Source of the DNA: Hygrophila difformis
Taxonomy: Eukaryota; Streptophyta; Magnoliopsida; Lamiales; Acanthaceae
NCBI GenBank assembly: GCA_030278955.1
Contig: JAOANR010000014.1
Coordinates: forward strand, 18,106,068-18,170,067
DNA length: 64,000 bases
Direction of reading: 5' to 3'
Position 1 is the first letter of the stretch. The number at the start of each line of letters is the position of its first letter. Of the stretch, positions 32,080 to 43,574 are shown in pieces. Below the pieces are notes generated by a model that saw nothing but the letters and a program-made list of their open reading frames with translations, did not search any database and was not told the DNA's origin. The position numbers and the translations under genes are program-made.

Positions 32080-34207
32080 TGGTTATTTTGCATGGTCCGG
32101 ATAGTGTTCGGTGGAAGCCTTGGCGGTTCGTCCATCCGGGATTATAATAGCTGCTCAGCTGACTCCTATCCAGATACAATTTTCTTTTCTTTATCTTAAT
32201 TTAAAATCTGAATTTTGAGTTGTAATACTATCAAACTGTGTCGATCAACACTATTTGAATAATACTACAGGAAGAAAACATGTAGGCTTTTCCTCATTTC
32301 ACAGATAGTAGGAATCTTGATGATAGCGATCACTGTCAATTAAGGTCTTCTGCTGTCTAAAACCGTTCCACCTGGAATAGTTGGGGCCTGGATAGCAGAT
32401 GTTTGCAGTCCAGATAACCCCACTTATTTCCGTCATCTTTTTAGCAAAATTCTTCTCATTTCTGGCTATTTCATCTCTGTGTTTCGCATTCTGTCTAAAC
32501 CCGCCTTATATTTTGGGTTAATTTAATTTTACACTTCTTTATTAATTTATGCATGATAATATTATGTAAATATTGTGGTCTAATTATTTTGGGATCCTCC
32601 CCTTAGACATAGAAGTCTTGATTTTTAATCAGATGTCTCATAATAAATTTCCAACAAAAATTTATTTATAAAATCTGGATCTAATTAATGGATAAATTCC
32701 TCAGTTATGTCTAACTCATATCCGATCGAGGGTTGGTTTTTGGAAAATTTGAAGCAGAGTCAGCGATTAGGTCTCTTCTAGACTGAAAGGGTCTGTGTTC
32801 TTATTGAGAGTCTAGTACCTGTTTAGGGAATGGTTTTCAAATTTATTATTTTCAAAAATTGTTGTGTGTTGGAAATCTGGTATTAGATATTACACCGAGA
32901 TGGGATTCATTTAGATTCAAATACAGTGTGATAGATAATTCTGGAGGAACCGCACTCAGGCCTTGGTTATTTTCTAAGATAGGGTTGAGTTCCTTTCAAC
33001 TGCTATCCTCTTCTGCCAAAGCCTATTTTCGAGTCCTGAGTGAGTACATCCGGAACGAACTGATTTATTAGTTCGTTTCATTAGTTTGTATCTAATAACC
33101 ACCCGGAAGGAAGTGAAGACTGCGAGTGGTTCACCGAGATCCGGGAATTCTTGATCCACATCCGGTCATCATGACTGGGGGCTCTTCTTATACTACCATG
33201 GTAACTCTTTCAAAACCTCCGAGTGATAGGATTTTAAATGCTTTCTTTATCGTTTTCTCTTAAATGCTTTCTTTAGAGGTCACTCGGATGTGTTGAGAAT
33301 AGCGAAACTGCTTATAGGTTTGAGAGTTATGGGATAGTTCATGCTCAATTAGAATCTTTGGGTGTGATATGGAGGAATGATAGCGGTACTTGACACTTCA
33401 ATAAATGATTTGTCAGGTGTTGCTTGTCCACCACATATGAATAATATGCCTCAGCATGGCCATGTGAGGGCAGTTGTGAGTCTGTGTTATCTTAGATTTT
33501 GTTGTCTTAAGAGCATGTAAACTCTTACTGTAACTACCTGTCTGTTAAAAGGGAACATGGTACAGAGAGCATGAGAGCTAGCTAATTGATGGATTATCCC
33601 GAACAAAGATCTGTGTATTAAAAATGGAAGTTTAATTGTGTTTCATCTGAATCTTGTCCAATTTTTATTATTTTCTTCATGTCCTTTCTGTCTCATTTAA
33701 AATCTGTTTTTTAGATTAATGATAGATAGTTTAGTATAATTTTTACCGCTTTCGTAGAATATATTTTATTGCTTTTTTAGAATAATTTTAATTGCTTTCT
33801 TAGATTAAATTTATATGATTTCTAGAATAATTTTAATATGCTTTGTAGAATAATTTTATTGCTTTCATTCCTTAGTTTAAATTCTGTCAAGTAGTTGATA
33901 GTTTAAAACACAAACTTGAATCGAGTAACCGAGTGGAAAATCTTATAAAACGACGTGGGCACTGCTTCTATCGCACATCCTCCAGTGAACGATCCGGTAC
34001 TTACTATAAATACTGCAATTTTTGACTCCGTGCGCTTTCGGGGGCACAGTTTCTTAACACGAGTAAATAAAAATGTGACAACCTATAAATATATCCCTAA
34101 TCCCAACAATTCCATCATCATAAATTGGTTTCATTAAATAAAATATAAACCAGGATTACTTTTCTATTTTAGAAAATACTCGTGTGGGAAATTTGTCAAA
34201 AGTTTCA
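32080..34207 (+). repeat. Athila/Tat-type Gypsy LTR, copy A, ~2.13 kb
   Basis: It begins TGGTTATTTTGCATGG and ends AAAGTTTCA directly before a primer binding site. The same sequence recurs in reverse orientation at 48303-50361. Matching words include GACGTGGGC, GAACGATCCGGT, GTGCGCTTTCGGGGGCACAG and TATTTTGCATGGTC. It is inserted in the pol of the minus-strand Gypsy element, so it is the younger of the two. Short reading frames such as 32859-33071 are LTR sequence, also present in copy B. Confidence 0.85.
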
Positions 34208-34225
34208 TGGCGCCGTTGCCGGGGA
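34208..34225 (+). other. Primer binding site, Athila/Tat type
   Basis: TGGCGCCGTTGCCGGGGA, immediately after the LTR end, is the well-known primer site of plant Athila/Tat Gypsy elements. It fixes copy A as a 5' LTR reading rightward. Confidence 0.9.
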
Positions 34226-34374
34226 GGATGCAGCGTCGTTTACAAAGGAAATGACTGATGGTGTAGCCAAGGTTAATAAGGAATATGAGATGCTAGTCTT
34301 GGATTACGAAGAATCTAAGAGAATTACACTCCTGATTACTCATAGTTAGTTTTGTGTATATATTTCAGAATTGA

Positions 34375-35320
34375 GAAGTACCCTCAAATCAATTAAACAT
34401 CTAGAGTACTAAGACTCTAAATGTGAGGATGTTGATTTGAGGGGAAAACCTAACGAATTTGGGTATTTTTGCTTGTAGGAATCATGGAATCAACAAAAAG
34501 GAAAATAACGCATCGAAACAGGTTCCCGGTTGGATTAGTTCCGTAATTGACCGAAAATTATATCCGGAATTTAAAGAAATTTAAGATCCGGAATACTTTT
34601 CACAAGTATAGAGAATTAATCTAACCTAAATTTTTGCAAGTCAAAATAATTTCATTACATATATATTTAAAAAAAATAAAAATAAAAAAAGAAAAAAAAC
34701 AACAAAACAAAGATCGGGTGCATATTATATTAAATAATTTGGGTATTAATCAATTAACTCACATTTAGAGTAATAAGACTCTAAATGTGAGAATGTTGAT
34801 ATTTTTAAGAAAACCCAATAATTTATTTTGTGTTTGCTTTGCAGGAATTTGTGGAACTACCAAAAAGAAAAATAAAGCATCAAAACAGGTTCCCGGTTGG
34901 ATCGATTCTGTAATTAATTGAAAGATATTTCTGGAACTTAAAGCAATTTAAGATCCGTAATAATTTTCATAAGAACGGAATTAATCCAACCTAATTTATG
35001 CAAGCAGATTAAATTTTTTTATTTGTTTAGAAAATCCAAAAATGTGATAGAGCAATTTTGATGAAAATCAGAATTTTTCCAAGTATTGGGCATCGAATAA
35101 TCGCCTTGTTCGACGAACCAAACGATCACACATAGCCAAAATCGTCGAACACTTAATCTGTTTGATGAAAAAGGCTATCGGAAGTATGTTCATAGCTTTT
35201 ATGTAAATATTTTTTCCCTCCCTCCCACCCCTTTCATTTTGTTTTGATTTCAATAATTTGTTTAAGTAGGAACTGACTTACTCACATTTCGAGCAAGGTT
35301 TAAAATGTGAGGATGCTGAT
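34375..35320. repeat. Tandem ~365-bp repeats in the internal region of element A
   Basis: Two diverged units begin at about 34405 and 34765. They share AGACTCTAAATGTGAG.ATGTTGAT, ACAGGTTCCCGGTTGGAT and TTTAAGATCCG. A third start is seen near 35281-35320 (CTCACATTTCGAGCAAGG...AAAATGTGAGGATGCTGAT). There is no gag or pol frame, so the element body was lost or never present. Confidence 0.75.
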
Positions 35321-37680
35321 TATTCACGTAAATATTTCAAAAAAAAAAAATGTGTGTTATTTTTATTTTGTTTATTTTAGTATTTCATATTTATACCCAG
35401 CACAAAGCATGCATAAATCTGTCAGTTTAAATTCACATATGAGATTTTGGTTTATGATTAAATTTTCAAACTTTTAAATTGGGATAATATAATTGAAAGA
35501 CATGCATGATATGAAATTTTTGGGGTTTTGAGCTATAAAAATTTAATGATACAATCATCTTGTTGGGTAATGAGTCCTCATGTTGAGAATTTAATTGAAT
35601 ATATTGTAAGGATTTTTCAAAGATTATATTTAAGAATATTGTATGACATGAATCAACCATCTCATGTGAGATTTGAGCCATGAGTCACTATTACTCATTC
35701 TTGTCTTTGATTGTGTGAAAATCATTTTAATTAAAGGAAATTAGAACTTGCGATTGGGACCGATTCGAAACCATGCCATATTCCAAAAATCGAGCATATG
35801 ATCGAGGCACCTTGAAACCAAAAATTTGGCCTTCTTTTGAACCCAAACCCAAAAATATTTTCCCTTTAGGATTAACCAAGTTGAGCCTTAAGCCTAATTT
35901 TTTTTGGAAGCCCTCTATATTATTCATAGCCTTCTTGAAAAATCCAAGAAATTCAAACCCAAGTGTGCAAAAATAAGATACTTTACAAAACATTGAGATT
36001 GACCTGCTAAATAAATGAAAATTGCTTGGCAACCAAGGTACAAAACATTACACTATTTACTTTACATCTCAATGATTGCTGCAAACAAATAAGATACTGT
36101 TAGGAGGCGGCATTTATAGATGAAGAAAGCCGCTTCGATTTGAATTTTGATTGAGGAGAGTCGTTCTTTCCAATTATATATGCACCACCGCTTTTTTATT
36201 CCTCGGCAATGACATCTTCTTTCCAATTAGTATATAATTGGAAAGCAATGACATCTTCTTGTTCTGTTTTTCTAATTATTTCACCTGTGCCCATTATTAT
36301 ACGATGATATATGATCCATTCAGTTTGGTTCTTTTTTGAATTGATATTATTGTCTCAACTCTCCAGTCACATTGCTTTCTGTTCAAGATAGATATATAAA
36401 AAAAAATAAAAAATGATAAAATAAAATCCCATTTCAGGTTATAGAGTTTAAACTCAAGCTGCAATCCCTCTATTTCCATCTGGTCTGAAATTGACAGTAG
36501 TATCTTTGAACTCGAGTTCAGTTAAAAACGAGGGAACAAAGTCCCTATCCATGTTTCGGTCAAGCCTCATCTAGAGAGAACGCTCAAGTCATGAAAAATT
36601 CCTCAAAACGAGATACCTCTCTCTTCGCCATTAGAATATGGAACCAATCAGGATATATGAATCAATATGATCCTGCCTGTGAAATGTTTCTCACCATATG
36701 GAATAAGGAGTGATTGGCCTGCCCGGGCAATCTTCAACGTCTCCAACAAGACCGAGTAGCAACACGCGCCTGTCTCTTCACTCAATTCCAAAATCCCATG
36801 CAATTCCGCCACAAGCTAAGCTACCATCCATATATAGTATTATACTTTCAGCTCCAGTTGGGTTCCAACCAGCCAACTGTTGAATAACACATTCTCGAAA
36901 GCATCACCCTAAAGCCGAGCTTGGCGCACTACACGATTCTCCACACCTTTAATGCAACACGAGTTCCTCTCCGTCCAAATCCCCCCCCCCCCCCCCCCCC
37001 CCCCCAAATGATCGATGAATGCTTACCCAACCGGAACAATACCAAACTCTCACCCACAAAAATTAAACGAGTTTATTTTCAGGTTCCCCCAGCAAATCAA
37101 ACACAGAGGTGAGGTCAGGTCGTGAGGATGCTAAACCTCACTTCTCTCTCTCAGATCATTGATAGGTAAGGCATTCTGAGCTAAATAAACGATTTGGATT
37201 TGAATCACAATGCATAGTATATTGGATTTGTTCGCACAATAAAATATATAAGAATTTGAATCATACCCCAAATGTTCAACCATTCTCGAACCAAGTAAAA
37301 TGATATACAAACACAACTTGAAAATTTTATATATACACGACTAGCACATAAACTATATTTTCTTCACGAATCACTTTGAGGGTAGTGTTCGTATTCATTT
37401 CTTTTGTTCATTTACAACTTCAATGTTACCCTTCCCTAGCCACTTCCCCTCTTATCAAAAAATACAGAGACACTACAATCTAGCAGTTTAATTGATACTC
37501 CTATAAACTTAATGTAAGAGCACTACCACACTAATAAGACTCTATTCAGTAAGTACATAATCATATCAATAGTTGATCAATGATTATACATCTCAAAATG
37601 TTGAAAAAGGGTACTGATATATCTGCTTGTAATATTAATTAAACAATAAAAATACAACAAAAACTTTATCTTTCCGGAAG
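35321..37680. other. Non-coding DNA between the Gypsy remains and the BDP1 3' end
   Basis: AT-rich with short frames that match nothing I recognise, including 35773-35976. It contains the poly-C run at 36981-37005. The 3' UTR and terminator of the BDP1 gene should lie within the right end (AATAAAAATACAAC context near 37643, read on the minus strand). Confidence 0.5.
36981..37005. repeat. Poly(C) run, 25 bases
   Basis: An uninterrupted C homopolymer (poly-G on the other strand), unusual in AT-rich plant DNA. The length may be inexact because of sequencing. Confidence 0.9.
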
Positions 37681-37715
37681 CTAAAATGCTTATCCTATTT
37701 ATCATTAGTCAGATA

Positions 37716-40700
37716 TCACTTGTATTGGCTCAAAAGGGATTCATCTTCAAAATCATCAAAATTTGGAGTGCTCTCAACATCAAAGTCATTTGCTGCTGCT
37801 GTATCCTCTTTCTGCTCTTCCTCAATTTGCTCTTCTTTGGATTCTTCTTTCTGCACAATGCATTTCAAGAGTGATCTAATTAATATATGAACATTAGAAC
37901 ATTAACTAACACACCAAAAATACATTTGAGAAATAATATAACTTTGGTACAAAAGCAAATCTCCGTACACCAACATTTGAAGCACCCTCATCCGCGTCAT
38001 TGCCTGTCACGTCGCCTGGGTCAACATTATCACTATTCTGATTTTCTTTAGAGGCCACTATTTGTAACTGCTCTATCACCTTCTGAAAATAGGAATGATC
38101 TGCAAGAAACAAAAGCCGCATATTGGTGAATCATCTGGCTACTTTAAACAATAATTTCCATAAACATCAATATCCTTCATTTTAAAGATATCCCTTAGAT
38201 ATAGATTAGGGCATAGGCCTACCTGTTGAACGGTGAGTCAAAGCCTCACGAAGCCTCAGCGGATGCTGGCGTTCTTCCTTTTTGTATTTCAACTTCAGTT
38301 GCCTGCGGGTACGGTCAGGGAAAAGTTGTTGTATCATTGAAAGGTCTGTCCCAAACTGTCGCACAGCCTAGCATAGAAAATGGAAAATGTTATTAATAAT
38401 ATCTATATGAAGATACAAGAAACAAACTTAAAAAAGATCATTAAAAATAAAAAAAGGGTACATTGACGCAAATCACAGCCCATTGAACGTTTAAAAGAGT
38501 TGGGATGTAGGGTTGGGGCACCACAATTAAGTAAGGGAGTCGACAGTGACTGTATTAGACTTTTCATGCGAAATCCGACAAAGGAAAAGGTGACAAACAG
38601 AGCAGGTGTAAAATCTGGTAATATAGAATGTAAAGAAAACAAGCATTCAATCCTTCACAACTGTTGAGAATCCCTCCTAACTTGAAGCTTCTAGAATGGC
38701 CTACAATATTCATGAACTACCTAGCATTATCTTCTCCAATCCTAGTGGGTTCTAGAGGGATCTAAACTATTCTACACTAGTCCACATTCTATATGATTCT
38801 AGATTTGTATAGAAGTGCTCTAGAATACTCCATAGGCTAGTATAAATAGAAGGGTAGTGGTCATTTGCACCACAACACAACCAACCACAACACAAACACA
38901 AGTACACAATCACAACACCACCAAAAGTTGTAAGTGTTGAAAAGTAATCAATAAAAGTTCTTTCTTCCTTTGAAGAGTTTTCTTCACCTTTGAGAGTTTT
39001 CCCTAATCCTTGAGAGAGTTCACTATTATAGTAAGGATATCCAACACTTGCACACACACACACACTTGGGAAAGAGTTCCGCTTGTAATACGTCTTTCTT
39101 CCCAACAACAACTTGACAAGGAATTGTCTACGTATTTCATTAAAATGAAATGGCAACTTTCTACAAAGAACCTACCATATAAAAATTAATAAAATGTTCA
39201 TACTCTAATTTTCCCTATTAGTCTTGTTCTACCAAAAGGCCACATTCTCTTAAGGTAGATGAGGGAAATGACAGTCTTCAATAAAATCATCATGGACAGA
39301 TATAGTTTAGAATCATAGAACATATTTTCCTCCATCCCAAATCATTTTACAAAGCAAAAACTGATTATATTCTTCAGTAAAAGCTTATAATACATGTTCA
39401 GAAACATATACCTCATAAAACAATTCTGTTTCTTGTTTATACCATCTGGCGACAGGTGTTCTGTCCATGTGGCTGTGGTAATTGAAGTAGACAGTAGTAT
39501 CTTCCATCTCAGGGTTGCCTTCTCCATCGTTGTATTCTTTGTGTTGCCTTTTATTAAATGTCTCATCTTCTTTGTGGTGACTTGAGGTATTACCATTACT
39601 GCAAATAACCAGAGGCACGTCATCTCACGTTGAAAGATTATGCAGCACTGACCTCAAAATAAATTTCTAATGTAGAACATGCATCTGGCTTAACAGATTG
39701 ACACTGGTACGAAAGGGAACCAAGCTACAGCACAGAACTGGCGTGTATGAATGAAAAAATGCAATTGTGATTCAAGTAAACAAAGAATAAGCCTATTTTT
39801 TTCTGGTTCTAAGACGAGTAATTCTAGCGGTCGATTCGGCTCTTTCAAATTGTTTCTCATTATTGAGAAAAGGTAACAAAGATAAAATACGAGCTTGTTT
39901 TATAGCAATTGGCGTGTATGAATGAAAAAATGCAGTTAGCACACCAGACCCAAGTGATTATTTATTGTTATCCAGTATTGCACCAAAAGTTAATGAAAGA
40001 ACAAACAAGTCTACTTTGCAATGACAGATAGCATGCATATAGTGCAGCAACCACACCACCGACATAAAAGAATGACCTTAAAAAAAAAAAAAGACAAGCA
40101 TAATTTTAAGTGAGCACAGGTTATAGAAAACGATTTGATGGCTTGTGGAATATTAAAAAGGCTTTACTGGTTCCATTGAGGACATCTAGGTGAAATTTAC
40201 ATAAGCTTTCTACAAGATACGTCCCTTTGGACATCACCAAAATGTACTCAATGCAACTACTAGAAAAAGTTAAATTGGCAAATAACCAAATTGAAATCAG
40301 AAGTTGATTATTTGAAATCAAGGAATTATTCCAAGCGATACTGTGATATCCGCATATTATATTATCCACGAAGAAATTCTAATGAATTATATGTATAAAG
40401 CAATCCACATTTTCCGCTGCTAACAAAGAAACTGAAGTACCTAAGATTCGAATAGGAGATTTTGGCACAATTAAAACATACAAAAGATTATCCCTTCCCA
40501 TTGGCATAACAAAGTTCCAAAATTTTCAGTGGTTTAATTTAACACCTTATAGTCCTTAAAAATTGAAAACCTATAACCTTTGATTTGTTGTTGTTGCTCC
40601 TGCTCCTGCGGCTGCTTCTTTCTTCTGCATAATTGAATAATATCACAATTCAAAAACAAAGACTCAATACTAATAGCATTAGGCAAAAAATGGAAATGTT

Positions 40701-43233
40701 AGCTCTAAAACTTTTTGCACTGGTTATATGTAAATGTAGCATTTGACACAGATTGCATACCGTTTCCTGCTCCTTGTGTTCTGCAAGTAGAATCAAATCC
40801 CTAAAAGTCAACTTTTGGTAATCAAGTTGCTCTTCAGGAGTTTCAAGCAAAGCTCTGTCCACTGTGTTGTAAAGATTTGAGTTAACCCACTAATAGCAAA
40901 ACATGTACAGTTACTAAAATATCAAAATTACGAATACCTCGCCTTCGCCGTGTAGAGTGAGAGAACTTTTTAGGTTTTGTAGTTTCATTCTTATCTTGTG
41001 CTTCCTCAGCCTTTTTCCGTTTCCGGGCTGGTTTCTCTTTACCATCATCAGGTTTTTTAGGCTTTCGCTTCCGAGTCACCTTCTTCGGTGTCTCATTTTC
41101 CACTTGAGATTCCCCAGTAACATTCTCCGCCTCCACAGCAGAACTAATGGGAATTTCATCAGAATTATCCTCACCAGCAGCCGCTTCTTCCTCCACTTCA
41201 TCGAGTGCACATAAATTTGGTTTGTTTTTTCTTGGCCGTAGTGATCTACATATTTCATTATCTTCGCCAGAGGTGGGCGCTTGATACCGTTGTGAAGAAG
41301 GAGCTGATGCAGTTGGAGTTTTACTACTTTTGTTTGCACGACGAGAAGCCTAGTGAGCATAAAGTAACAATATAAGTATACAAGAGACCTTATTTTACAA
41401 TTTACATGTACAAGGACAAGTGGACAACTTTGGGGCAGGGAACAAATGGCTTACAAGTTTAACAGGTATTTCAGGCTCAACATCCACATGTATGCCTGAA
41501 TCTGTCTGTGTTCCCTCTATATGATCCACCGAGTCATTATCTAAAGGAATTTCCAGAGTAACTTCGGCAGGCAATGTGTGATTTAATCCAAGATATGAAA
41601 GATCCAACATATCATCCTGCTGAAATGTAGATACTGAATCTTTTTCAGCATAATTACTTTCAGGTTGGTCAGATTGTGAAGCAAGCGAGCAAGAAATAAG
41701 CTCATTGGTAGAAACTTTTTGCGTTGGTAGAAACTGTCCTCTTCTCTGTCCTGGATAATTAACAACTCAGCATTTAAATGTGAAACACAAATAAATATAA
41801 TCAAGACAAGCATGCATTTCAAAATCTGCATACCAGAATCAGTTGTTAATTCTGACAGAATTATAGAATCCATTATGTCCATTTCCTGCAATCAGCAAGT
41901 CACCATATTTGCGAAAACAAATTAGCCAAATGATAAGTGTTCAAGTTTAGTGATTGAGAAAAAAAAATTACAGGTAAGCAAAGCATGCCATGTACCTCTC
42001 TGTTCAATTCATCGTCATGCACTTCCTCACATTCACCACTAGAAACAAAGGTCTCACCAGCAGTTAAAGGATCTAGGCCTGCTGGTAGTTCAGGACATGT
42101 CAAGACATCACCCCCATCACTACTAGGGATAATGTCATCAGGAAAAGCAGGAACTGGAAGAACATGTGATTTAGCATTCTTGGGGCTGGAGACCTCTGAC
42201 AGAGGGGCAATACCTTTTGTGACAACAATAGGGTAAGTGCTAATAATTTTTTGAGCTGATAAATTGGATGAGTTTGATGAAATCAACAAATTAGGCGAAT
42301 AAAAAGGTAAAAATCGGTAACTCACCCATATCAGTGATATTGTTTGGTAGAATATCACCAAGTGTTTCCAATCCAATGAGTACGTCACCAGTCTAAGATT
42401 ATGGAAAATATGCATAAAAAATTGGATCTGAAACATGAAATAATATAAAGGATTGACTGTACCTCGAGAGGTCACTCTTGGACTTGGCCTCTGAGAGGCC
42501 AGGAAAATCCCTTTGGTTTACCAAAAAGTAAAGGACTCACCTCCACCACTGGATTTTCTGTGGAAGCACGACCATGTTCATTGCCATTGAACACAACCTC
42601 TAGACCTAAATTCAATCAATGTAACAACCATAATTCAGTATCCATTTATCTTCTTTCTTCTATACTAACCAAAATAAAGGGGCTCATTTCTAGATAAAGT
42701 CCATGCATTAAATTAAGAATGCACTAACAGTTTTCTGAGAGTTTTGCATCCTTGACAGGCTTGTTTATGTCAGTTGCTGCTGTTTCGATTGTTTGGGCGT
42801 GTTCTGAGGAAGATACTGATGGTGCTGAGAGTTTTGCATCCTTGATAGGCTTGTTTATGTCAGTTGCTGCTGTTACGATTGTTTGGGCTGGTTCTGAGGA
42901 AGATACTGATGGTGCTGAGAGTTTTGCATCCTTGACAGGCTTGTTTAACTCAGTTGCTGTTGTTTCGTTTGTTTGGGCTGGTTTTGAGGAAGAAACTGAT
43001 GGTGCTGCTACATCCCTTTTTGTAGGCCGGTGTTTTGCCTTCCCCTTTGGCTGATATTTACCTACAGGCCGAGCTACAGAAACATGGCAATTTTGGTGCA
43101 TCATTTAACTACAATTGCATGGTACTCACACCTGGAAACACTCAAAAAAAGAACGCAAGAAGAGCCAGATTTTACCGTTTTTCACCGTGTTGTCAGAAAA
43201 TATATCTTCCAAAGGATCGAAATCAATCTCCAT
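37716..43233 (-). CDS. BDP1: Transcription factor TFIIIB subunit B'' (BDP1) homolog, 14 coding exons, 752 aa
   Basis: BDP1 is the SANT-domain subunit of TFIIIB, which recruits RNA polymerase III to tRNA and 5S genes. Exons in transcription order: 43233-43176, 43073-42729, 42605-42541, 42392-42326, 42213-41996, 41885-41834, 41750-41455, 41349-40938, 40861-40761, 40624-40578, 39598-39412, 38367-38223, 38099-37969, 37850-37716. All junctions are GT-AG and keep the frame. It starts [15 protein letters not shown]. Residues 43-132 are three tandem 30-aa repeats (APSVSSS..AQT..). Then come a basic KRKPKKPDD region, [18 protein letters not shown] (505 on), and the SANT region about 603-660 ([42 protein letters not shown]). 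The acidic tail ends SLLSQYK. In exon 13 the second GT is needed for frame. Confidence 0.9.
38662..39107. mobile_element. Solo LTR (446 bp) in a BDP1 intron
   Basis: TGTTGAG...CCCAACA, with the perfect 5-bp target duplication ACAAC on both sides (38657-38661 and 39108-39112). It contains the TATA-like GTATAAATAG near 38840 and a (CA)n patch at 39051-39065. The intron lies between exons 11 and 12, inside the SANT coding region. The splice sites are untouched, so the gene should still be spliced. Confidence 0.92.
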
Positions 43234-43511
43234 TGCAAGATACCTGGATCATTAGCAAATAACCTTTTACACAATAGATGTAAACTTGAATGAAGAAACA
43301 TGCACCAGATTTATAATATCAATATCTCAGCTATCTAAAACTAAAATTAGGCATTGAAATAAAATGAAGAAATTGAAACTTATGCAACAGAGAATTCTCA
43401 CATCAATGGTTTGATTTCGCTCATCCACTGGGAAAAAAACATCTATCAGCTTTTCAACATCGAGTTATGTGGCTGAATGAGATAATTCAAGCCTAGCTGA
43501 ATTTAATCCCA

Positions 43512-43573
43512 AATATTTACCAATGGCCCAAATTAATACGATGGGTAAAATAAAATAAACTATATTGTTTAAA
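43512..43573. repeat. Left copy of a 61-bp perfect inverted repeat
   Basis: The segment from ATATTTACCAATGGCCC to TATTGTTTAAA is repeated as its exact reverse complement at about 47067-47128, 3.5 kb away, upstream of the BDP1 start codon. Confidence 0.88.
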
Positions 43574-43574
43574 G

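Noticed and set aside
37971..38099. First possible splice donor (GTGTAC) for BDP1 exon 13
   Set aside because: It throws the last exon out of frame with an immediate stop. The donor two bases later restores phase and the acidic C-terminus.
42752..43054. 100-codon plus-strand frame opposite BDP1 exon 2
   Set aside because: It is the antisense shadow of the three tandem repeats. The minus strand has the consistent exon structure.
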